Part shown: one piece after another, positions 35,446 through 42,585 of the stretch
Numbering within the stretch: position 1 is the first letter of the stretch
How the letters are laid out: every line of letters begins with the position of its first letter
Assembly: GCF_009936235.1 (NCBI RefSeq)
Contig: NZ_AP022314.1
Coordinates: 3,348,001-3,412,000 of the forward strand
Direction: 5' to 3'
From: Mycobacterium xenopi
GTDB taxonomy: Bacteria > Actinomycetota > Actinomycetes > Mycobacteriales > Mycobacteriaceae
DNA length: 64,000 bases
Notes under the pieces: generated by a model
What the model saw: the letters and a program-made list of their open reading frames with translations, nothing else
What the model was told of the DNA's origin: nothing
Databases searched by the model: none
Position numbers and translations under genes: made by a program

Positions 35446-35479
35446 GCTCGGGTCGCGACGGGGGTGTCACCCAACACCG

Positions 35480-36491
35480 ATGGCAGACTCGGGACTTGTG
35501 GCGGAGTTGTTGATCGCGGTCAACCCGGATGAAGACTCCAGGCTGCCGTTGTTGCTGAGGGTCCCGCTCGGTGGCGGTGACCTGCTGTTCCGCACGTCGG
35601 GAACCTGGCCGCGGGAAAAAGCTTTGTTCGCCTACCCGGTACCGCTGGACGAGTGGCCCGACGATCCGGTAATCGTCGAACGAGTGCGGTTGCGGTCGTG
35701 TCGTCGGCGCGGCGCAGCGATCGACGTGATCGCCGACCGGTCCCGGCACAACCGCTCCCAGCTCGTGTTCACCCAGGCTCGGGGCCGCGACGTGGTGTTT
35801 TGGCAGTCGCCGCGCACCCGCAAACAGGCACGCCCGAACGTGCGCACCCCGACCGCCCGCGCGCACGGCATCGAGGAGCTGCAGATCGTGGTCGACAGCC
35901 ACGAGCAGTACGCCTACCGGTTCGCAACCCAGCAGGTCACCACGGTCAAGCGGGCGCTGCCGTGCGGGGACTACGGAATCGTCGTTGATGGTCAGCTTGT
36001 CGCCAGCGTGGAACGCAAGTCACTGGTCGATCTGGTAGCCAGCCTCACCGGCGGCAAGCTGCGCTACCAGGTCGGCGACCTAGCCGCGCTCCCGCGCGCG
36101 GCGGTGGTCATCGAGGATCGCTACTCGCAGCTGTTCAACTTGACCGCATCCGGCCCGCGGTGGTCGCCGACGGGCTCGCCGAGTTGCAGATCCGCTGGCC
36201 GAACGTGCCCGTCGTGTTCTGCGAGACCCGCCAGCTCGCCGAGGAATACACCTACCGGTTCCTCGCCGCCGCCAACGCCTGGGCGACCACCGAACACGCT
36301 GCCATGCAACGTATCTCACCGATCAGAGTCGACATCGCCCACCTCGACCAGGCACCCGCAGCGCCGACGCCATCCACCGCCGAAGTCCGCGCCTGGGCTC
36401 GCGGCACCGGCTTACCGGTACCCGACCGCGGCGGCTCCGCCCCGAGATCTGGACTGCTTGGTACGACACCAACTCGTCGAACCGAACCTAG
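35480..36491 (+). pseudogene. ERCC4-type nuclease, frameshifted passenger gene
   Basis: The nuclease core is visible as LQIVVDSHEQYAYRFA, then VASVERKSLVDLVASL (the V-ERK motif of ERCC4/XPF-type nucleases) and RAAVVIEDRYSQLF. From about 36145 the protein continues in another frame (RPAVVADGLAELQIRWPN) and from about 36432 in a third (RLRPEIWTAWYDTNSSN, stop TAG at 36489-36491). One missing base at each point explains both. The C-terminal STAEVRAWARGTGLPVPDRG resembles the DNA-binding domain of Lsr2. The gene starts 35 bp after orfB and lies wholly inside the IS3 ends. Confidence 0.75.
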
Positions 36492-36580
36492 CGTCTACGG
36501 CCGCGTACTACGCTCACCACCAGATCAGGAAGCACACCGGTCACACGAAACGAGGTGTGCATCAAACCCGGGATGGTTCA

Positions 36581-36583
36581 ATG
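36581..36583. repeat. Target duplication of IS3-family element (right)
   Basis: Second copy of ATG, directly after the right inverted repeat; see the left copy at 34121-34123. Confidence 0.85.
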
Positions 36584-36779
36584 TGGTCACTTCGTGCCCG
36601 GTGTCGGAAAGGAAACTGGCTGCTCCTACCGCACCGACACCCGGGGTGAGCCACCGTTGCGTTGGTGCCTCGGTCACCTCGTCGGCGCCCAAGCCACGAT
36701 CGGAATCGGTCATACCCACAACCTAATCGGTCGCGCGACGCGCACGCTTGATCTTCTGCGTCAGGGTAATGTTGACGTT

Positions 36780-36826
36780 GGCGATGAAGCTCGCCTTGAT
36801 TGCCGCACCGGCTGATGGCTTCTACC
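36780..36826 (+). promoter_or_regulatory. Fluoride riboswitch before the Mkl-like ATPase gene
   Basis: P1 and loop GGCGATGAAGCTCGCC, a GCC/GGC P2, then GGCTGATGGCTTCTACC, with perfect GAAGC/GCTTC pseudoknot pairing. A 9-bp perfect hairpin follows, CTTCTACCG (36819-36827) with CGGTAGAAG (36839-36847), competing for the pseudoknot strand. Its second arm carries AGAAGG, a possible ribosome-binding site for GTG codons at 36852 or 36861. The layout is the same as at 25604, again without a U-tract. The Mkl-like gene begins 235 nt downstream. Confidence 0.92.
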
Positions 36827-36851
36827 GCGTGATGGTCACGGTAGAAGGCGG

Positions 36852-37130
36852 GTGAGAGTTGTGAGACGCTTCAGCGGCCTCGTGCGGGACCACTATCACC
36901 AAGCCGTGGCTAGAAGACCCAACGGCCCGGCCACTCACCGTCTACCACGCGTGGTCCACGGACGGCATTGCCGGATTCTGCTAACCGGCATCTCCGCGCA
37001 ACGGCGCGATGACGAGATCAAGGGCCAGTTTCTCGACACCATCCATAGCGGGAGGCGCACATGGGCACTGCAATCCAAGTGGAAGGGCTCACCAAGTCGT
37101 TCGGATCGTCGCGGATCTGGGAAGACGTGA
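36852..37130 (+). CDS. Possible riboswitch-controlled leader ORF
   Basis: A 92-codon open frame starting GTG just after the riboswitch hairpin and ending inside the Mkl-like gene (which starts at 37061 in another frame). The product (MRVVRRFSGLVRDHYHQAVA...) is basic and resembles nothing I recognise. Its case rests on position: the hairpin arm supplies AGAAGG upstream. If translated, it could couple riboswitch control to the Mkl-like gene, whose own ATG has GGGAGG at 37050-37055. It may equally be noncoding. Confidence 0.3.
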   Translation: MRVVRRFSGLVRDHYHQAVARRPNGPATHRLPRVVHGRHCRILLTGISAQRRDDEIKGQFLDTIHSGRRTWALQSKWKGSPSRSDRRGSGKT

Positions 37131-38056
37131 CGCTGACCCTGCCGGAGGGAGAAGTTAGCGCGTTGATCGGCCCCTCCGGTACCGGCAAGACGGTGTTCCT
37201 GAAGTCGTTGATCGGTTTGGTGAAGCCGGAGCGGGGCTCGATCGTCGTCGACGGCACCGACATCATGCAATGTTCGGCCAGGGAACTCTACGAGATCCGG
37301 CGGCTCTTCGGTGTGATGTTCCAAGACGGTGCGCTGTTCGGGTCGTTGAATTTGTTCGATAATTGCGCATTCCCGTTGCGTGAGCACACCAAGAAGAAGG
37401 AAAGCGAAATCCGTGACATCGTCATGGAAAAGCTGGAGATGGTCGGTCTTGCCGGTGACGAGAAGAAGTTCCCCGGCGAGATCTCCGGGGGGATGCGCAA
37501 GCGCGCCGGGCTGGCCCGCTCGCTGGTGCTGGACCCCGAGATCATCCTGTGCGACGAGCCCGACTCCGGTTTGGACCCGGTGCGCACCGCGTATCTGAGC
37601 CAGCTGCTGATCGACATCAACGCCCAGATCGATGCCACGATCCTGATCGTCACGCACAACATCAACATCGCACGCACCGTGCCGGACAACATCGGCATGC
37701 TGTTTCGCCGCAAGCTGGTGATGTTCGGTGCCCGAGAGGTGCTGTTGACCAGTGACGAGCCGGTCGTTCGGCAATTCCTCCACGGCCGCCGCATCGGCCC
37801 GATCGGCATGTCGGAGGAAAAGGACGAGGCCACCATGGCCGAGGAGCAGGCCCAGGTCGAGGCCGGCCACCACCACGGCGGTGTCGAAGAGATCGAAGGT
37901 GTGCCGCCGCAGATCAACCCCACGCCCGGCATGCCGGAGCGCAAAGCTGTCACCCGCCATCAGGCACGCGTCCGCGAGACCCTGCATCTACTGCCGAGGA
38001 AGGCGCAGGAGGCGATCCTGGACTCCTTCGAAGGCGAGTCCCTCGGCGCACGCTAA
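37061..38056 (+). CDS. Mkl/MceG-like ABC transporter ATPase (paralogue)
   Basis: A 331-residue ABC ATPase. Walker A is GPSGTGKT (37-44), signature ISGGMRKRAG, Walker B IILCDEPDSGLD. It follows M. tuberculosis Mkl (Rv0655) through SFGSSRIWEDVTLT, LREHTKKKESEIRDIVMEKL and the long Mce-specific C-terminal tail (GPIGMSEEKDEATMAEEQA). Mkl energises the Mce lipid importers. No Mce permease or substrate-binding genes are nearby and the gene sits under a fluoride riboswitch, so I regard it as an accessory paralogue, though I cannot see the housekeeping copy. Start ATG after GGGAGG. Confidence 0.88.
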   Translation: MGTAIQVEGLTKSFGSSRIWEDVTLTLPEGEVSALIGPSGTGKTVFLKSLIGLVKPERGSIVVDGTDIMQCSARELYEIRRLFGVMFQDGALFGSLNLFDNCAFPLREHTKKKESEIRDIVMEKLEMVGLAGDEKKFPGEISGGMRKRAGLARSLVLDPEIILCDEPDSGLDPVRTAYLSQLLIDINAQIDATILIVTHNINIARTVPDNIGMLFRRKLVMFGAREVLLTSDEPVVRQFLHGRRIGPIGMSEEKDEATMAEEQAQVEAGHHHGGVEEIEGVPPQINPTPGMPERKAVTRHQARVRETLHLLPRKAQEAILDSFEGESLGAR

Positions 38057-38084
38057 GCGAGCGGGGCGGGTACAGCAGCGGCCC

Positions 38085-39758
38085 TCAGTCGCGGGTGAGC
38101 CTTCGATGGGTCACCCGATGAGGGCGCGCGGCTTCAGCCCCCAACCTGACGATCTTGTTCTGTTCGTATGCGGCGAAGTTGCCTTCGAACCAATACCACT
38201 GCGCGGGATCGCTTTCCGTGCCCTCCCACGCGAGAACATGGGTCGCAACCCGGTCCAGGAACCACCGATCGTGGGCGGTGACAACTACGCACCCGGGAAA
38301 CTCGCCGATCGCGTTCTCCAGCGACTCGAGCGTTTCGGTATCCAAGTCGTTGGTTGGCTCATCCAGCAGCAGCACGTTGCCGCCCTGCTTGAGGGTAAGA
38401 GCCAGATTGAGCCGGTTGCGCTCCCCACCCGAAAACAACCGCGCAGGCTTTTGTTGATCGGCGCCCTTGAAACCGAACGCAGCCAGGTACGCCCGCGAAG
38501 GAACCTCCACCGACCCGATGCGCAGGACGTCGTCACCGCCTGACACAACCTCCCAGGCGGTGCGGTTGGGGTCGATGTTCGCACGATTCTGGTCCACGTA
38601 AGCGATCCGGACGGTGTCGCCGATTCTGATCTTGCCCGAGTCCGGCGCCTCGTTCCCGGTGATCATTTGGAACAGGGTGGTCTTGCCGACGCCGTTGGGC
38701 CCGATAATGCCCACAATTCCATTGCGCGGCAAGGAGAACGACAGATCGCGAAACAGCTCGCGACCGTCGAACGACTTGGCCAAATTTTCGACGTCGATCA
38801 CCAAGCTGCCCAGCCTTGGACCGGGTGGAATGTGGATTTCGTCGAAGTCAATGCGACGGGTCTTGGCGGCCTGCGCCGCCATTTCCTCGTAACGGCGAAG
38901 CCGTGCACTGCTTTTCGCCTGCCGGGCCTTGGCTCCCGAGCGAACCCATTCCAACTCGCGCTGCAGGTAACGCAGCCGCTTGGCGTCCTTGCGTCCTTCG
39001 ACCTGCAGTCGGGCGGCCTTGGTGTCGAGGTAGGTGGTGTAGTTGCCTTGATAAGGGTAAGCGTGGCCCCGGTCGAGCTCGAGAATCCACTGCGCGACGT
39101 TGTCGAGAAAATAGCGGTCATGGGTGACGGCGACAACAGTGCCCGGATAGTCGGCGAGATGCAGTTCGAGCCATTGCACGCTCTCCGCGTCGAGGTGGTT
39201 GGTCGGCTCGTCCAGCAGCAGCAGATCCGGCTGCGCTAACAGCAACCGGCACAACGCGACTCGACGGCGTTCACCGCCGGAAAGATCCCGCACGTCGGCG
39301 TCGGACGGCGGGCAGCGCAGCGCGTCCATCGCCTGTTCGAGACGGGAGTCAAGGTCCCAGGCGCCGCGGTGGTCCAATTGCTCCTGCAGCGAACCCATTT
39401 CAGTAAGAAGTTCATCGCTGCAGTCGTCGGCGAGGCGGGCGGTGATCTCGGTGTAGCGCGCCAGCAGTGCCTCGGTATCGGCCACTCCGGCGCGCACATT
39501 GTCGAGCACGCTCTTGTTTTCGTCGAGAACCGGCTCCTGTGGCAGCAGGCCCACGGAGATGTCCGGCGCAGCTCGCGCGTCCCCGTTCGACGGCTTCTCG
39601 AGCCCGGCCATCACGCGCAGCAGAGTCGACTTGCCCGCTCCGTTGGGGCCAACCACGCCGATCTTTGCCCCGGGAAGGAACGACAGGGTGACGTCGTCAA
39701 GGATCACCTTGTCACCGCGCACGACGCGGGCTCGGTTCAGCTGATAAATCCACTGCAC
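38085..39758 (-). CDS. ABC-F ATPase, EttA-like (paralogue)
   Basis: A 557-residue soluble protein with two ABC domains and no membrane segment. First Walker A is GPNGAGKSTL and signature LSGGERRRVAL; second Walker A is GPNGVGKTTL and signature FSGGERNRLNL; Walker B is LLLDEPTNHLDAESVQWLE and LLLDEPTNDLDTETLESLE. EttA gates the ribosomal E-site by cellular energy state. It differs noticeably from my recollection of Rv2477c, the usual mycobacterial EttA, so it may be a second copy. GTG at 39758 has AGGAGG 5 nt upstream. A fluoride-riboswitch match lies 29 nt upstream. Confidence 0.88.
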   Translation of the reverse strand: MQWIYQLNRARVVRGDKVILDDVTLSFLPGAKIGVVGPNGAGKSTLLRVMAGLEKPSNGDARAAPDISVGLLPQEPVLDENKSVLDNVRAGVADTEALLARYTEITARLADDCSDELLTEMGSLQEQLDHRGAWDLDSRLEQAMDALRCPPSDADVRDLSGGERRRVALCRLLLAQPDLLLLDEPTNHLDAESVQWLELHLADYPGTVVAVTHDRYFLDNVAQWILELDRGHAYPYQGNYTTYLDTKAARLQVEGRKDAKRLRYLQRELEWVRSGAKARQAKSSARLRRYEEMAAQAAKTRRIDFDEIHIPPGPRLGSLVIDVENLAKSFDGRELFRDLSFSLPRNGIVGIIGPNGVGKTTLFQMITGNEAPDSGKIRIGDTVRIAYVDQNRANIDPNRTAWEVVSGGDDVLRIGSVEVPSRAYLAAFGFKGADQQKPARLFSGGERNRLNLALTLKQGGNVLLLDEPTNDLDTETLESLENAIGEFPGCVVVTAHDRWFLDRVATHVLAWEGTESDPAQWYWFEGNFAAYEQNKIVRLGAEAARPHRVTHRRLTRD

Positions 39759-39786
39759 GACAGCCTCCTGATCGGATCGGTTGGTC

Positions 39787-39839
39787 CGCAGGAACCATCG
39801 GCGGCACCCGGGCCGCGGTTGGAGGCGAGTCCCACCGCC
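39787..39839 (-). promoter_or_regulatory. Fluoride riboswitch (variant P1) before the EttA-like gene
   Basis: On the minus strand P1 and loop read GGCGGTGGGACTCGCC, then AACC, a 5-bp P2 (GCGGC/GCCGC), CGATGG and TTCCTGC. Loop GGGAC can pair with GTTCC to form the pseudoknot with one G-U. The first conserved A is G, as in the variant before enolase, and CTGATGG is CCGATGG. The aptamer ends only about 29 nt from the GTG start, and the AGGAGG ribosome-binding site is in that gap. Confidence 0.78.
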
Positions 39840-39923
39840 AGCATTAATCCCGATCACGAGCCTAGCCCGCTGGCCGAACGTGCTGCTAGCGTGGAGATGA
39901 CCGCGACAACTCGTTCGCGGCCC

Positions 39924-39975
39924 GGCGATGAAGCTCCGCCTTCGTTTGCGCCGTCAGGCGCTGATGGCTTCTACC
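39924..39975 (+). promoter_or_regulatory. Fluoride riboswitch before the CysRS-like and RfbE-like genes
   Basis: P1 and loop GGCGATGAAGCTCCGCC, a 5-bp P2 (GCGCC/GGCGC) and CTGATGGCTTCTACC. Loop GAAGC pairs with GCTTC. GGCTTCT of the aptamer can also pair with AGAAGCC near 40020, right beside a GAAGGAG ribosome-binding-like site, giving a possible masking hairpin. It is back to back with the minus-strand copy at 39787-39839, 84 nt away, so one intergenic region carries two divergent fluoride switches. Confidence 0.9.
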
Positions 39976-40132
39976 CCGTAACACCGGTCCTCGCAGACCA
40001 CTGCCTGTACAGCGAAGGAGAAGCCACGGTAATCCGCGATTCCAGTGACGTCGACGTGATGATCGGCCACGTTGCCGCGGGCAGCATAATCGGCGCCGGC
40101 CTGATGGTTCCGTCGACAGCCGAAACGTTCAC

Positions 40133-40807
40133 GTGCGCGTGCTCGTCGTTGGCGATCTTTTGCGCCGGGTGCTTGAGGACATTCACTCGGCCCAGGTGCT
40201 GGCTGCCCTGATCACTCGCAATGACTCTGTTGCCGAACTTCTCAGCCGCTCCGGCCTTATGGTGCGACCGGTGGTAGGGACGTTCTCCACCGAGGCTGAC
40301 GCCGCAGCCGGGATCGGTAAACCGTTGAATGTGGTGATCACCGCGACGGGAACCCACGATGCACCGATGCGGCGATCCACAGTGGGTGTGGCGCCTGTGC
40401 ACAGCTCGGTGCCTTTGTCGCAAGCAGCGCCCGATGCCGTGCGTTTTGCGTTGGCCAACTCCAAACACCAGCAACAGCTCGATATCACGCCGTCCCTGCT
40501 GGCGCGCTCGCAGGCTGTGCTGGACCGCTGGCGCGATCGCATCGCGCAGTGGAGCCAGTGGTCGAGTCGACCGGTTCCGGCAAGCTGGCGCACCGCAGTG
40601 GTCGGCGCCCTCGATGACCTCGATGTCGCGCGCGTGATCGAGCTGATGGATGAACTCGAAAACGCCGATCACATTGAGCCGGGTGCGAAGTTCGAGGCAT
40701 TCAGCTACGCGGATCGCGTACTCGGGGTGGACCTTATGCGCGACCTCGGTCGCGTGCGACGGTGTTCCACGACCGGCACCAAAGGATGTATGCGCACTCG
40801 AAGCTGA
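40133..40807 (+). CDS. Cysteinyl-tRNA-synthetase-like protein (partial family match)
   Basis: A 224-residue protein. The C-terminal half (PDAVRFALANSKHQQQLDIT..., SLLARSQAVLDRWRDR, VVGALDDLDVARVIELMDEL, KFEAFSYADRVLGVDL) follows the helical region after the catalytic core in cysteinyl-tRNA synthetase or MshC. The N-terminal part (VRVLVVGDLLRRVLEDI) faintly resembles the start of the synthetase Rossmann fold, but HIGH and KMSKS motifs are not seen, so it should not be an active aminoacyl-tRNA synthetase. GTG 40133 is a guess; a GAAGGAG near 40014 has no start codon properly spaced, so the 5' end may be damaged. Confidence 0.45.
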   Translation: MRVLVVGDLLRRVLEDIHSAQVLAALITRNDSVAELLSRSGLMVRPVVGTFSTEADAAAGIGKPLNVVITATGTHDAPMRRSTVGVAPVHSSVPLSQAAPDAVRFALANSKHQQQLDITPSLLARSQAVLDRWRDRIAQWSQWSSRPVPASWRTAVVGALDDLDVARVIELMDELENADHIEPGAKFEAFSYADRVLGVDLMRDLGRVRRCSTTGTKGCMRTRS

Positions 40808-41619
40808 CGACGGCACCGCCGGCACCGGCGGTCAGCATCGACGTCAGCCATGCATGGGTGGAGTTCCCGATCTTCGACGCCAAGTCCCGATCGCTTAAGA
40901 AAGCGTTCCTCGGCAAGGCGGGCGGGGTCATCGGGCGCAACGCGTCCAACGTTGTGGTGGTCGAAGCGCTGCGCGACGTCAGCTTCTCGTTGCGCCGAGG
41001 CGACCGGGTCGGGCTGGTGGGGCACAACGGCGCCGGCAAAACCACTCTGCTGCGTTTGCTGTCCGGCATCTACGAACCCACCCGCGGCCACGCTCACGTA
41101 ATTGGCCGCGTGGCACCGGTATTCGATCTCGGGATAGGCATGGATCCGGAGATCTCCGGTTACCAAAACATCATCATCCGTGGGCTGTTTTTAGGCGAAA
41201 CCCGCAAAGCGATGCTGTCGAAGGTCGAGGAAATCGCCGAATTCACCGAGCTCGGCGAATATCTGTCGATGCCGCTGCGCACCTACTCCACCGGCATGCG
41301 GATGCGACTGGCCATCGGCGTAGTCACCAGCATTGACCCGGAAATCCTGTTGCTCGACGAGGCCATCGGATCGGTCGACGGAGAGTTCCTGCACAAGGCA
41401 TTAGTTCGTTTGCAAAACCTGGTCGAGCGTTCGGGCATCTTGGTGTTCGCGGCCCATTCCAACGAATTCCTTGCGCGGATGTGCAAGACCGCCATCTGGA
41501 TCGACCACGGTCAGATCAAGATGATCGGCCCGGTCGATGAAGTGGTCCACGCCTATGAGGGACCCGCCGCCGCGCGGCATGTTGCCGCCATCTTGGCGGA
41601 GAACGCCGCCGGTCGGTGA
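40786..41619 (+). CDS. Wzt/RfbE-like polysaccharide-export ABC ATPase
   Basis: A 277-residue ABC ATPase: Walker A GHNGAGKTTLLRLLSG, signature YSTGMRMRLAIG, Walker B ILLLDEAIGSVD, with the Wzt-type VFDLGIGMDPEISGYQN segment. It closely recalls RfbE (Rv3781), the ATPase of the arabinogalactan-precursor exporter, including FPIFDAKSRSLKKAFLGKAGG. The permease gene and galactan genes normally beside it are absent, so this looks like an isolated accessory copy. The start could be ATG 40786 or GTG 40762; either overlaps the previous gene, suggesting coupled translation under the riboswitch at 39924. Confidence 0.85.
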   Translation: MYAHSKLTTAPPAPAVSIDVSHAWVEFPIFDAKSRSLKKAFLGKAGGVIGRNASNVVVVEALRDVSFSLRRGDRVGLVGHNGAGKTTLLRLLSGIYEPTRGHAHVIGRVAPVFDLGIGMDPEISGYQNIIIRGLFLGETRKAMLSKVEEIAEFTELGEYLSMPLRTYSTGMRMRLAIGVVTSIDPEILLLDEAIGSVDGEFLHKALVRLQNLVERSGILVFAAHSNEFLARMCKTAIWIDHGQIKMIGPVDEVVHAYEGPAAARHVAAILAENAAGR

Positions 41620-41813
41620 ACCGACAGCAGCATCGCTTGCAGCCACTAAGGCCGAGTTGACGCCCGGCCAACACATGACAATAGTGAGCAATTAGGCCAT
41701 CGAGCGGGCAGCCGATATAAACGATATAAATGAGTCCTGCTGACCCGGCCGTTGCCGGGAAATGAGCGCCGCTGACAATTCAGGCCCGGGAATTACCGAA
41801 GTGAGGGAATGAC

Positions 41814-42572
41814 GTGGCAAACGAGCCTGACGTGGGCTCCGGTGCGTCGTCATCAGCCGCGGCACCGGATCCCGCGACCGTGTTCGCTGCCCTCGCCGAG
41901 ATCATCTACCAGGGCTCGGACCCCAGTGACGTGTACGCGGCGATCTGCGTCGCTGCCACCCTGATCGTTCCCGGATGCGACCACGCCAGCCTGCTGCTGC
42001 GGCGTGACGGCGGCTACGTCACCGTCGGCGCCAGTGACCGGATCGCGCAGCAGATCGACGACCTCGAGCTCAGCGTCGGCGACGGGCCGTGTCTGGACGC
42101 CATCGAGGAGGAAACCCCGCAGATCGAACCGGACCTGACCACGCCGTCGCAGTGGCCCCAGCTTGCGGCGCGGCTCGTCGCGGAGACACCGGTGCGCGGT
42201 GCGATGGGGTTTCGGATCCTGGTCGATCGCCGCAAAACCGGTGCGCTCAACCTGTTCAGCGACACCCCTAACCGCTTCAACACCGAGTCCGCGGGACGGG
42301 CCATTGTGCTGGCCGCGTTCGCCAGTGTGGCCATCAACGCCATCGCTCAGGGAGAAGACGCGGCCACCTTGCGGCGTGGGCTGCTCAGCAATCGCGAGAT
42401 CGGCAAGGCCATCGGCATGCTGATGTTGCTCCACAAGTTCTCCGAGCGGGAAGCCTTCGATTTGCTGCGCCGCTACTCGCAAGACCTGAACATCAAACTG
42501 GCCGACGTAGCTCGGGCGGTCATTGAAAACCGCGGCCAGTTGCCCTCCCGCAAGCTGAACCCGGGCGCCTAA
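41814..42572 (+). CDS. GAF-ANTAR domain protein
   Basis: A 252-residue regulator. Residues about 40-175 are a GAF ligand-binding domain (LSVGDGPCLDAIEEETP, RGAMGFRILVDRRKTGALNLFS); residues about 185-240 are an ANTAR RNA-binding domain (NREIGKAIGMLMLLHKFSEREAFDLLRRYSQ, split here over its two helices). ANTAR proteins act as antiterminators by binding two-hairpin RNA. Its target and signal are unknown. GTG at 41814 is preceded by GAGGGA. It is transcribed alone, about 190 bp after the RfbE-like gene. Confidence 0.85.
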   Translation: MANEPDVGSGASSSAAAPDPATVFAALAEIIYQGSDPSDVYAAICVAATLIVPGCDHASLLLRRDGGYVTVGASDRIAQQIDDLELSVGDGPCLDAIEEETPQIEPDLTTPSQWPQLAARLVAETPVRGAMGFRILVDRRKTGALNLFSDTPNRFNTESAGRAIVLAAFASVAINAIAQGEDAATLRRGLLSNREIGKAIGMLMLLHKFSEREAFDLLRRYSQDLNIKLADVARAVIENRGQLPSRKLNPGA

Positions 42573-42585
42573 AGCGGGTCGGCAG

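Larger units (their letters stand above)
34124..36580 (+). mobile_element. IS3-family element carrying an ERCC4-type nuclease gene (2457 bp)
   Basis: The 27-bp terminal repeats begin TGAACCGTCCCGGG on the left and end CCCGGGATGGTTCA on the right, matching at 24 of 27 positions, with IS3-type TG...CA ends. Both flanks carry ATG, and deletion of the whole segment restores the MFS gene in frame, so the entire 2457 bp inserted as one unit. Inside are orfA and orfB and, unusually, a further gene (35480-36491) for an ERCC4-type nuclease. Typical IS3 elements are about 1.2-1.5 kb. About 90 bp between the nuclease gene and the right end looks like residual transposase-end sequence. Confidence 0.88.
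33006..36719 (-). pseudogene. MFS transporter interrupted by an IS3-family element
   Basis: The N-terminal segment (36719 down to 36581: ...PGVGAVGAASFLSDTGHEVTT) and the rest (34123 down to 33006: SVLPTFLTGTLGASAAALG...) join in frame if the element and one copy of ATG are removed, giving ...HEVTTSVLPTFL.... The result is a 12-helix-type major facilitator of about 420 residues with a typical GRWYDRTGPR loop. The substrate is unknown. It is not preceded by a riboswitch on its own strand. In its present form only the long C-terminal part could be made, and only from an internal start. Confidence 0.9.

Noticed and set aside
40133..40807. Functional second cysteinyl-tRNA synthetase
   Set aside because: HIGH and KMSKS motifs and the zinc-binding residues are not present, and the length is about half of that needed.
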